Below, piece after piece: positions 1-8,500 of a stretch of 64,000 nt of DNA. Under the pieces are notes generated by a model that saw nothing but the letters and a program-made list of their open reading frames with translations, had not been told where the DNA came from and searched no databases. The translations under genes and the position numbers were made by a program. Location of the stretch: positions 124,001 to 188,000 of the forward strand of contig WLWP01000001.1 of assembly GCA_012103505.1 (NCBI GenBank). The letters run 5' to 3'. Numbering within the stretch: the stretch's first letter is position 1; each line of letters opens with the position of its first letter. This stretch comes from Pseudomonadales bacterium. GTDB lineage: Bacteria > Pseudomonadota > Gammaproteobacteria > Pseudomonadales > Azotimanducaceae.

Positions 1-127
1 TACCTGCCACCAGCTCGACGAACATGAATCCTGCGATGAGAAAGAAGGCTCGGCCAAGAATTTTTACATCCGTGGGAAGGTTGTGATCATGCTCTGAGTG
101 ATCGTGATGGTGGTGATGTGAATCCAC
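1..127 (-). CDS. Cation diffusion facilitator transporter, N-terminal part (cut by window edge)
   Basis: Only the first 42 codons are present. They translate to a His/Asp-rich start (DSHHHHHDHSEHDH) followed by a hydrophobic stretch (RAFFLIAGFMFVELVAG) that fits the cytoplasmic metal-binding leader and first membrane helix of CDF (CzcD/ZitB-type) transporters. These exchange Zn2+ or related divalent metals for protons at the inner membrane. The start is a GTG: an in-frame TGA, the stop of the preceding beta-barrel gene, lies 9 bp upstream and no ATG intervenes. The two genes are therefore probably cotranscribed, with the outer-membrane gene first. The family call is inference from a short N-terminus; another His-rich membrane protein is possible. 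Confidence 0.6.
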   Translation of the reverse strand, partial: MDSHHHHHDHSEHDHNLPTDVKILGRAFFLIAGFMFVELVAG

Positions 128-136
128 GGTGCTAGC

Positions 137-1411
137 TCAATCGACGCGTACTTGAAGTGCAAGTATAACGCCTTCATAGCTGTAGTCGTCTTTGCGGTTG
201 GTCTCGTAACTGAGGCTGAGACTTGCTTTATCTCGATAGAGGGCGGACATCGAAGCCGCTGCCCGCCACCGCGTTTCAGTCAAATCGTGACCTGTGGTCA
301 CAAACCGAGCGTCAGTGCCCTGAAAGCGAGAAGTCGTGGTTGTCACATCGGATTCGAAATCATGTTCCACAGCAGCCGTAACAGAAGGAGAGAAACTCCA
401 GGTTTCGCCAAACTTCAGCCAGGACAGGGAGACACCGGCGGTAGCAAAGAGCTGTGACTGTGTGTCGGTATCGACGTTCAAACTCAGCGTGTCGCCCCCG
501 CGCTCGTTGTAATTGTCTGTATCCAATTGGCTGTAGGACGCGGTAACAAAAGGTGTAACGGTGAAAGAGGTAGTGGGTTCTAAGTAAGTTGAGTAACTAA
601 TTTGTGCACCATCGCGTTTAGTGACGAAATCAGAATTTAAGCTCAGGCGCCTGAATCCCGAAAGTGTTGGTACAAATAGCACTCTTAAGCGGTCGGTCTC
701 GGCTCTGCTTTGTTGCCAACTCAGGCCAAAAAAATGTCGACCTCGTGTGTAGTTAAGTCCAACGGTCGCTCGGTGACTGTCAACCTCGTCCTCACCAAAA
801 ATTGAAGAGTCGATGTCCGTCGTCTCTGTGCCAAGGCTGAGACTCAGTGACCAGTTCTGGGTCAATTCTCGGTCTATGCCGATAGCGTAGCCGGTCGTGT
901 CTGCTTCGAAGTCATCGAAGCCTGTGACGCCGTCCTGTTCCGTTGTATCGTTCCAGGATTGTAGCCACAAGTTTGTGGCGGGTTGATAGGTTTGTGAGGT
1001 GTCCAGCCAGAGCACGTTCCCCCAACTGTTACCTGGTGCGGATTGGTTAGGGGTTGAACGGAACTGGATGGGCTTGGTGTTGAAGCCCTTCCGGCGTTCG
1101 CGATGGTAGGTCTGTCTGTTGACATCGGGCAGTAGATTAAGCAGCCGAGCCCTTAGTCCGGAGACGTCGCTGGTACTGTCCAAGCTGTCAACTAAATCGC
1201 TAAGTTCCCCTGAAAGAGCGCCTCTTGCTTGCAGGGTCCTGATCGTTCGCACCAGCCGCTCAAGGTCTGCCGTACGGTGGTTTAGACCTGAGTTTATGAG
1301 GCCATCTTCCAAGGCTGACCACGCGGGTACCGCAGTTGTGGCGATCATAAAAATGAAAACCTTTACGATGACCGTTTTTCGGGTCTCTTCCATTGTGAGG
1401 GCTCGTCGCAT
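137..1411 (-). CDS. Outer-membrane beta-barrel protein, autotransporter-barrel-like
   Basis: A 424-residue exported protein. The N-terminus has a basic start and a hydrophobic signal segment ending near VPAWSA (about residues 20-32). A short helical region follows (about 33-110), then roughly 280 residues of alternating polar/aromatic strands typical of a 12-14-strand barrel (for example WSLSLSLGTETT, VGLNYTRGRHFFGLSWQQ). There is no long passenger domain, so this is not a classical autotransporter; it resembles stand-alone barrels annotated as autotransporter domain proteins. The last residue is Asp rather than the usual Phe, so BAM recognition may be atypical. Translation could start at the first ATG or at Met7, which gives a more ordinary signal peptide. 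It sits directly before a putative metal-efflux gene. Substrate unknown. Confidence 0.7.
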   Translation of the reverse strand: MRRALTMEETRKTVIVKVFIFMIATTAVPAWSALEDGLINSGLNHRTADLERLVRTIRTLQARGALSGELSDLVDSLDSTSDVSGLRARLLNLLPDVNRQTYHRERRKGFNTKPIQFRSTPNQSAPGNSWGNVLWLDTSQTYQPATNLWLQSWNDTTEQDGVTGFDDFEADTTGYAIGIDRELTQNWSLSLSLGTETTDIDSSIFGEDEVDSHRATVGLNYTRGRHFFGLSWQQSRAETDRLRVLFVPTLSGFRRLSLNSDFVTKRDGAQISYSTYLEPTTSFTVTPFVTASYSQLDTDNYNERGGDTLSLNVDTDTQSQLFATAGVSLSWLKFGETWSFSPSVTAAVEHDFESDVTTTTSRFQGTDARFVTTGHDLTETRWRAAASMSALYRDKASLSLSYETNRKDDYSYEGVILALQVRVD

Positions 1412-1481
1412 TATGCTTGTCTCATTCTACGGAGATCCGCTTAAAAAGCATTTCCGAATAGTTAGTCAAAAGGGGAAGAAA

Positions 1482-2261
1482 ATGGAGCGGATGAGTCTAG
1501 ACATAAATGACAAGGTGGCGGTACTCAAATTCAATCACCCAGAAGTGATGAATGCAGTCGGTCGCCAGATGTTGGAAGACTTTATGGAAGCGATCGCTGA
1601 AATCAAAAAGCCAGCAAACGGCGCGCGGTGTTTGTTGCTAACCGGTGAGGGACGAGGTTTTTGTGCAGGTGCGAACTTGCAGGATGATACGGGTGATAAC
1701 TCAAAGGATTCAGGTGGTTCATTGCGCCATACTTATCATCCGATCCTGTTCGAGTTGCGCGGTCTGAATATGCCAATGGTCACCGCAGTCAACGGAGCGG
1801 CTGCTGGTGTAGGCATGAGCTTCGCGCTGATGGGAGACATTGTCTGTGCTTCGAAATCGGGATTTTTTCTGCAAGCGTTCGCCAAAATCGGTTTAGTGCC
1901 TGACGGAGGCTCAACTTTTATGTTGCCGAGGCTTGTTGGTTGGGGCCGCGCATTGGAACTTTCACTTTTGGCTGAGCGATTACCGGCCGAACAAGCCCAA
2001 GAATGGGGTCTCGTGAATCGGCTTTACGATGACAACGATGCATTGCACGAAGGTGCGATGGGCATAGCCAAGCAATTGGCCAATGGACCAAAGTCCCTAT
2101 CGCTGATCAGGAAAGCCTACTGGTCTACTTGGCAAAACAGCTTTGAGCAACAGCTGGAACTCGAAGCCGATTTGCAAAGCCAGGCTGGTTCTTCCAGCGA
2201 TTTCAGCGAGGGTGTCTCAGCCTTTCTGCAAAAGCGTGATGCAGAATTTAAAGGCGAGTAA
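1482..2261 (+). CDS. Enoyl-CoA hydratase/isomerase family protein (crotonase fold)
   Basis: A 259-residue protein of normal crotonase length. The start is the ATG preceded by AGGGGAAGAA; the open frame extends much further upstream but overlaps the divergent beta-barrel gene and is not family-like there. The crotonase landmarks are the CoA/oxyanion segment GRGFCAGANLQ (about residues 62-72) and the second oxyanion loop NGAAAGVGMSFALMGDIV (about 104-121). Such enzymes hydrate or isomerise enoyl-CoA esters in beta-oxidation or aromatic degradation in the cytosol; PaaG/FadB1-type isomerase activity is as likely as hydration. It is monocistronic, divergent from the barrel gene, and converges on the HDAC-like gene. 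Confidence 0.85.
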   Translation: MERMSLDINDKVAVLKFNHPEVMNAVGRQMLEDFMEAIAEIKKPANGARCLLLTGEGRGFCAGANLQDDTGDNSKDSGGSLRHTYHPILFELRGLNMPMVTAVNGAAAGVGMSFALMGDIVCASKSGFFLQAFAKIGLVPDGGSTFMLPRLVGWGRALELSLLAERLPAEQAQEWGLVNRLYDDNDALHEGAMGIAKQLANGPKSLSLIRKAYWSTWQNSFEQQLELEADLQSQAGSSSDFSEGVSAFLQKRDAEFKGE

Positions 2262-2301
2262 GACTTACGTACCGTAATTCTTGGGTCTTAAACCTTAAGC
2301 C

Positions 2302-3213
2302 TTAAGCAAGAGCACCTAAGTGTGCTGTAACGCTTGAGTTCAGCGCATCTAGGTCATAACCACCTTCTAGGGCAGACACAATTCTGCCGTTGGCGTGTTC
2401 GCTCGCGAGCGACACAATGAGTTCAGTGACCCAGCGGAAGTCATCGTCTTCGAGATTCAGTGCTGCGAGCGGATCTAATGCGTGGGCGTCAAAACCAGCT
2501 GATATCAATATTAGATCTGGTTGATGTGCAGCCACGGCCGGAAGCCAGTCCCGTTCGATGGCGGCGCGAAATTCGTAACTGCCACTTCCCGCGGGCAGCG
2601 GCGTATTGATAATGTTAGGCCAATCGCTGTCGTAAAAGCGATGTGGATAGAAGGGGTGTTGGAAGCTCGAGCAAACCAAGACATCTGGATGATCTTTGCA
2701 AATTTCTACCGTACCGTTGCCATGGTGAACGTCAAAGTCGAGGATCGCGACACGCCCAATCTCCGCTTTCTGCAGCGCGTGCAATGCTCCAATGGCGACG
2801 CTGTTTAAAAGACAAAATCCCATCGCAGCGTCACTCTCGGCATGATGCCCTGGTGGTCGAACTGCGCAAAAGACTCGGGAATCGCTTCCTTTAACCACAT
2901 CGTCGATCCCAGCACACACGGCCCCAGCGGCAACCAACGCAGCCGCTAAACTTTGTCTACCCATCCATGTATCAGGGTCTATGGGAATCACCCCATCGAG
3001 CGGCACCGATTGTTCTAAGTGATCTAAATGGCTGGTTGGGTGGGCGCGCAAGATGGCGTCATTTGTAGCTCGCGGGGCGTCGTGCAGAGGATAATCGTGG
3101 GTCAGACCGATATTGGACAAATGCGCCAGCAAATTTGAAAGACGCTCCGGTCGCTCAGGGTGCCCGGGTGAAACTTCATGCTCGATGCACGCCTGGTGGC
3201 TGTAAATTTTCAT
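2302..3213 (-). CDS. Histone deacetylase family protein (class II HDAC/acetylpolyamine amidohydrolase-like)
   Basis: A 303-residue zinc amidohydrolase. The arginase/HDAC landmarks are all present: HPERPERL (18-25), RPPGHHAE (119-126, with the charge-relay His123-His124), DFDVHHGNGT (159-168, zinc ligands Asp161 and His163), SAGFDAH (238-244, third zinc ligand Asp242) and EGGYD (283-287, transition-state Tyr286). It should therefore be catalytically competent. Bacterial members deacetylate acetylpolyamines or acetyl-lysine proteins; the substrate here cannot be chosen from sequence. The ATG at MKIYSH is preferred over an upstream TTG because homologues begin with this strand. It is the last gene of a minus-strand run after the degenerate EAL gene, 66 bp downstream of it. 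A tandem CCTTAAG pair covers its stop codon. Confidence 0.88.
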   Translation of the reverse strand: MKIYSHQACIEHEVSPGHPERPERLSNLLAHLSNIGLTHDYPLHDAPRATNDAILRAHPTSHLDHLEQSVPLDGVIPIDPDTWMGRQSLAAALVAAGAVCAGIDDVVKGSDSRVFCAVRPPGHHAESDAAMGFCLLNSVAIGALHALQKAEIGRVAILDFDVHHGNGTVEICKDHPDVLVCSSFQHPFYPHRFYDSDWPNIINTPLPAGSGSYEFRAAIERDWLPAVAAHQPDLILISAGFDAHALDPLAALNLEDDDFRWVTELIVSLASEHANGRIVSALEGGYDLDALNSSVTAHLGALA

Positions 3214-3279
3214 GGACGATGGCGGCCAGCTGTTTATAAGACCCAACCATAGATGAAAAGTTAATGGGAGTGATAGAGA

Positions 3280-4863
3280 TTAACCAGTGCGAGCTACCTC
3301 TTTCATTAGGAATTTTTGAAACTTTTCTAAAGGCACAGGCTCAGCATATAAGTAGCCCTGGATATCCGGCTGTCCGAACTCGGCCAAAATCTTCTTTTGT
3401 TCCTCGGTCTCAACACCGACTGCTACGACTCTTAGTGAGAACCTCTCACCAAGTTTGCAAACGTGTTCGGCTAAGCTTCGAGCATTTGCGTCTGTCTCGA
3501 TTTTCGCGATCAGCGAGCGATCAATTTTTAGTGTGTCTGCTGGGCAACGGAGAAGTTTCTCGGTGTCGACTAAGCCGACACCGATGTTATCTATCGCGAT
3601 ACGCACGCCCATTTCTCGGAGTGCGTATAGTGTGGATCTGTGTTGATCAACCACGTGCAACAAATTGTCATGGGTCAGTTCGAGCTCGAGAGTTGCTGGA
3701 TTGATCCAGTTGTCTTTGGTGAGCCGTTCGATCTGCGCTTTGATCCCAGCGTTGTTGAATTGGTGTGGGGATGTATTTATGCCGACAGTGATGGGCGCGG
3801 TCAGATGTTCTAGCCACGCGGTGGACTCTACACTCGCCCGCTCGATTACCCAGTCACCTACTCGGGCCATCTGGCCACTTCGTTCTGCAATTGGGATGAA
3901 GCGGTCCGGGGCGAGGTTGCCGATTTCCATCCCTTCCCAGCGAAGCAGAGTCTCCACGCCTCGCATCTTCGTGCCGTCGAGTGAGTATTGAGGTTGCAGT
4001 ACCAAAGTGAACTCATCGCGTGCGAGGGCGTCTGGTATGCGAGACTCGACGCCAGTGTCTTGTTCTGCGCCGATGACTTTGTCGCCGCTTTGTCTACTCG
4101 CTTTCTCATGAGCCTGCCACGCTGATTTCCACAGGTCTTGTGGATTGGCTAGGGTTTGCTCGAATGCGTAACCAATACTCAGGGTCAGGTGGAGTTGTCC
4201 GCTCTTAAACTGAATCGGTGAGCGACTGCGTTCGAGCAAGGCGTAGGCAAGGTCCTTGGTTCTAGCCGCGTCTGTGTCTCGTATCCAGATTACGAAACAG
4301 GAGGCGTCAAATATGCCCATGTCGCATCGTTCGTCGAGACAGATGAAGAGATGTTCGCTGAGTGCACCGAGGAGATCTGTTTTGGATACAGGGTCGAGGT
4401 TTGCATAGAGGTGGTCTGCGTGATCGATCTGAACAATGACGACACCGGTCGCGAGTCCGACTCTCTTTGTCATCGCTTCGAGCAATTCTGGGTGTCTTGG
4501 TAACTTTGTAATGGGTTCCGCGCGGCTGTCTGAAAAGAACTGTTGGCGAAAACGGGATACATTCAGGGCTGTTTCGATGCGCTGCCCGATCTCGTTTACA
4601 TCGCTATCTGGTGTCAAAAAAATGACGTTGCTCTCGCTGCTTCCAGGGTTTGGCTGCAAACAAACAACAACTTGATTGTGTGCGTGTTCAAATTGACTCG
4701 CGACAGCCGCACTATCAGTGATAACGACATGATTGTGCTGGTCGAGATGTTGGCTAGGCATGTGTTCGCTTAGCGACCAGCCTTTGGTGCCGCATAGATC
4801 GTGGACTAGCTGCTTTAGCGATGGGTCGGCGAGCAGGGCGACAACTGTAATACCGTTCTGCAT
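3280..4863 (-). CDS. Degenerate GGDEF-EAL domain protein, probably catalytically inactive
   Basis: A 527-residue protein. The first ~105 residues look like a degenerate response-regulator or sensor segment, residues ~110-265 like a GGDEF fold whose signature is gone (DASCF stands where GG[DE]EF would be), and ~275-520 like an EAL domain. Several EAL catalytic positions are changed: EAL reads ETL (304-306), the ELTE glutamate is His398, the DD metal pair is Asp425-Asn426, and AEGVE reads AVGVE with the general-base Glu as Val482. Asn363, Lys446 and Gln502 remain. It is thus unlikely to make or break c-di-GMP and may bind the nucleotide or act as a scaffold, as known for degenerate EAL proteins. 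No membrane segments are visible. It lies between a methyltransferase and an HDAC-like gene on the same strand. Confidence 0.85.
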   Translation of the reverse strand: MQNGITVVALLADPSLKQLVHDLCGTKGWSLSEHMPSQHLDQHNHVVITDSAAVASQFEHAHNQVVVCLQPNPGSSESNVIFLTPDSDVNEIGQRIETALNVSRFRQQFFSDSRAEPITKLPRHPELLEAMTKRVGLATGVVIVQIDHADHLYANLDPVSKTDLLGALSEHLFICLDERCDMGIFDASCFVIWIRDTDAARTKDLAYALLERSRSPIQFKSGQLHLTLSIGYAFEQTLANPQDLWKSAWQAHEKASRQSGDKVIGAEQDTGVESRIPDALARDEFTLVLQPQYSLDGTKMRGVETLLRWEGMEIGNLAPDRFIPIAERSGQMARVGDWVIERASVESTAWLEHLTAPITVGINTSPHQFNNAGIKAQIERLTKDNWINPATLELELTHDNLLHVVDQHRSTLYALREMGVRIAIDNIGVGLVDTEKLLRCPADTLKIDRSLIAKIETDANARSLAEHVCKLGERFSLRVVAVGVETEEQKKILAEFGQPDIQGYLYAEPVPLEKFQKFLMKEVARTG

Positions 4864-4927
4864 GTACTCTTGTGGGTGACTGACTTACCTTCAGTCTAGG
4901 TGGTTTTCAAGCGAGCAACGGTAATAA

Positions 4928-5542
4928 TTAGGCGACGCCAGAGACGAGCCAGAGCGGATCAAATCCGTCTGGCGATTGGTCAGTAAATTCAATGTCTGAG
5001 AACCCCGCCTCAGTTAGATAAAACATAACTAGGCGCACGCGATCCTCGGGGGGAAGCTTGACGAAAGCGGAAATGGCTTTCGTAGGGAAGAGGCGATGGG
5101 ACATAGCGATACAGATCTTGCCACCAGGTTGTAGCACCCGCCTTACCTCGGACATCACCGTCAGTGGTTGGGTGAGATATTGGATAGAGACTGCGATAGT
5201 TGCACGTTGGTAGGTGTTAGTTGCATATGGAAGCACCGGCTCGCGGTTGAGGTTTTGCACCCTCCAATCAGTTAGCTGAGGGTTGTGCGCAAGTTCGTCT
5301 TCGTTCATGCCGAGTCCAGTGACAAGTTCTGCCGCGAGCTCTGCCGGATAGTGGCTAACCCAACTGGACATCAAGTCGATAATGGCATCACTGTCTGCCA
5401 GGAATTCCCGGTAGTAGTCAGTGAGAGCGTAGATAGTCGCCTGGTCAATGTGAGTAACAAAACGCGGGCTGGCGTAAAAGTTTTCATCGTCTGTCTCGTC
5501 TTCACGGACAAACCAATTGGCGGGCGGTGGACTTCCAGTCAA
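4928..5542 (-). CDS. Class I SAM-dependent methyltransferase, short form
   Basis: A 204-residue protein of the methyltransferase type 11 group. Motif I is unusual: IIDLMSSWVSHYP (54-66) in place of the common glycine-rich E/DxGxGxG loop, a variant I know from a small uncharacterised methyltransferase subgroup. The later strand-loop VRRVLQPGGKICIAMSHRLF (133-152) is the usual post-motif III region with LxPGG. The start is TTG, fixed by the TTGA overlap with the TGA stop of the helicase gene, which implies translational coupling to Lhr. Substrate unknown; small molecule and RNA are both possible, and the helicase partner makes RNA worth considering. Confidence 0.75.
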   Translation of the reverse strand: MTGSPPPANWFVREDETDDENFYASPRFVTHIDQATIYALTDYYREFLADSDAIIDLMSSWVSHYPAELAAELVTGLGMNEDELAHNPQLTDWRVQNLNREPVLPYATNTYQRATIAVSIQYLTQPLTVMSEVRRVLQPGGKICIAMSHRLFPTKAISAFVKLPPEDRVRLVMFYLTEAGFSDIEFTDQSPDGFDPLWLVSGVA

Positions 5543-8500
5543 TGTTTCGTCTCCAGGAAGATGCTCTTATGATCTTGTCCGACGCGGAACAGACGATTGA
5601 GCGAGCCAAGGTATGGACTTTGTTTAGATGGGGTCTTATTGATCTCATCTATAACGACTCTGAGTCGGCGTTGGTAGACCAGATGTTCTAGTACGGCGTT
5701 GATCGCATCGAGATCGTCATGTTCGGGGGGTACCAAGTATTCAAGTTCCCGGCCGTTGCTGTAGAGCACGAGAGCGAGTACACCACCGTGGAATGCCAGG
5801 TAGTTACCCTGTCGGCGCTGCGGCAGTGCTTCCCATTTGATGCTCAGACCAGTTGGCGCAACAGGATCTAGCGCACTGATCCAGAAATCCTTGCCTTGGA
5901 CCTGATTTGTTTGCAGGGTCGTGAAGTTGCGCGGTGTGATGAACTGAGGCGTACTCATGTCTGTAAAAAACTGGCCGCTGAAGACCTCTCCGCCGAGTTC
6001 CATGATGCGCAGGGCTCGGAACGCATCGCGCCATCGCCAGGCTTTGGGTCCACGCTGAAAGTTCTCCCGCTGGACTAGGTCTCGATTTAGAAAGCCATAT
6101 CGGTCGAGCAGCAGTCGGACCAAATCTTTGTCCGCCTCAAGTCGTGTCAAGGGGTCCATAGGCTGCGTGGCTGGCGTTAGGCGCCAATAGCCAGACCAAG
6201 CAGGTCCGGGTCTACGAATTCTGCGCCGACTCGATAGTTGGCTGGAGATTGATTCGATATTGAACTTTCGGTCAATGCCTTGGATCAGCGGCATGACGCT
6301 GTCGCTCGTCAATTCGCCGCGCCACACAGCCTGCCACCATTCCTCGTTAAAACCGGCGTGGGTACTCCCTTGGTTTTCGACAATCTGTTCGTACCGGTAG
6401 CTTGCTTGGGAGTCCGGAAACCAGCTGGCGGCCGTGGCTTCGCTGGTTGTCTTCAGGAGGTCCAGATCTTCTGGGTAGGCGAAGGTGATTTGCTTCTTTT
6501 CGGAGCCAAGCCAAACCATGCCAAACCGCTCTAAGTAGTCATCTAGCTGGTGCGGCAACCAGGATATTAAGCGGCTGGCGAGGAAGTCGTGCAACCATGG
6601 AGACACACCATTGCTATATCCACGCATGGTTTCTAAGGCGTTGAGCACGTTCTGCTCAGATGCAGGGCTGGCTAATCTATGTATCCCCGCCCAGAAACTT
6701 GGCAGAGTAGAGATCGGTCGAGCGGTAAAGTCTGCCCGTCGTTGCGCGCGCTGCATGCGCATGAGAATTTCGAAATTCTCTGCGTCGCACCAAGTAGGCT
6801 CCTCGGTTTCCTCAAGTAATTGCCCAAAGATGAAGCTTTCGTCTGCCTCCAACAGATCTGTTGGTGTGGTTGGGAGAAGTGCGGTGATCTGCGACGAAGA
6901 CAAGGGACCGTAAAAAGACAATATTTCTCGTGCGAACTGCCATGCGGTTCGCGGGTCTTGCACCGCGACCGCGTCTTCGACGAACTTCTCAGGGATTAGG
7001 CCTGTGTTCGATAGGCCAAACAGAGATTCATCGTGACAATACCAAGCGCGAGCCTCTATCTCGATCCGAGTGACCAGCGCCATTCCGTCTAAGGCCTGGC
7101 ATTGTTCCTCAGTCATTTCCTGTCCGGGAATAAGAATTCGTTCTTTTAGCCATTCGAGCCATTCTTCATCGTCCCGAGGCTCGTAGTCTGGAAACGTACG
7201 CTGCCGTTTTTGTACGAATTCTTCGACGACGCCTGGACCGATGCGAGGACGAAGCGCGTCGTTGTGTAGTGCATTGGCGATGAGATCGTCACCGAGCCCA
7301 CTTAGCGCATCATCTTCGGGCGAATCGTCCGCATACATGTAGCGGCTAACTTGGTTAAAGGTCAGGTTCTGTGAAAATGGGCTCGGTGTAGCCGCGGTGA
7401 TGAAACTCCAGGTGATTGTGCCATCCTGGATTTCGTTCAGACACTTTGTGAGGTTCGGCAGGTCGAACTCATCGTCCAGGCAAGTGCGCCAAGTTTCGAG
7501 CATGACGGGAAAGTCTTGCAGTGTTTTGACTTGGGTCATGAGCTTCTTGGCTTGCATGCGGCTCATCCATAGCGGTAGACGTTGGTTGAACCGTTGCTTT
7601 GTTAGTAGTAGCGAGCGCCCTGCACACTCGCGAAAGCGTGCGCCGAAAAAGCCGCTGGACTCCAGGCTTTCGCGCAATAACTCCGGGAGGTTTTCGTTGT
7701 TGACGAGATTGATTACTTCGCTCGGATCTACTTCGCCCTTGCACTGTAGAACAACTGCGTTGTTGTCCGCATGGATGTCGAGCTTGCCGCCAAAGTGTCT
7801 TTTCCAAGCTGCGCGCAGGGCGAGAGCGTAAGGCTGATTCAGGCGGCCACCCCAATAGGTGTGGATAACCAGTTGTTGGGGATCGTCTGGTCCCTTGTAG
7901 CCTGCGGGACCGGTACGGACGAGTTCTAACAGTAAGTGATGGCGATGCGGAAGTTGCGTTTCGGTGTGTTCGCGTTGCCGTTCTAAGAACTCAGTGAGTT
8001 CACTCGCGGCAGTCGTCTCGAAGCCCAGCTCGTCAGTCAATTGCTCAATGAGATCTGAGCGGTTGTGGTTACCGAGGCGGTCCTCTTGCATTTCGAGGTA
8101 TTGCGCGATGCGCGAGGAAAAATGGTACGAGCGGTTGTAAGTTTCGCTACGCCAAAATGGCGGTGCTGAGCTTCCAGCTTTAGCAGCTCGAACAATCACA
8201 TCGTTGTGGGTGATTCTGTGTACCTGCCAGTGCTGCGTGCCTAGGGTAAAAGTGTCACCGATCGTCGCTTCCCAAACAAATTCTTCATCCAGCTCACCGA
8301 GAATGCCGCCGGTGTCGAGATGGCGCATTTTGTAGTAGCCGCGATCTGGAATGGTGCCGCCAGAATTGTATAGAGACAGTATTGCGCCACGCGTAGCCTG
8401 GACAGTGTGGTTGATCCGATCATGGGTAACGCGAGATTTCAATTCGCGTATACGCGAACCTGCGTAACGACCAGAGAGCATCTCGATGACTAAATCGAAC

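Noticed and set aside
1119..1481. Upstream extension of the crotonase frame
   Set aside because: It lies antisense within the beta-barrel gene, has no family-like sequence, and a good ribosome-binding site sits before the later ATG.
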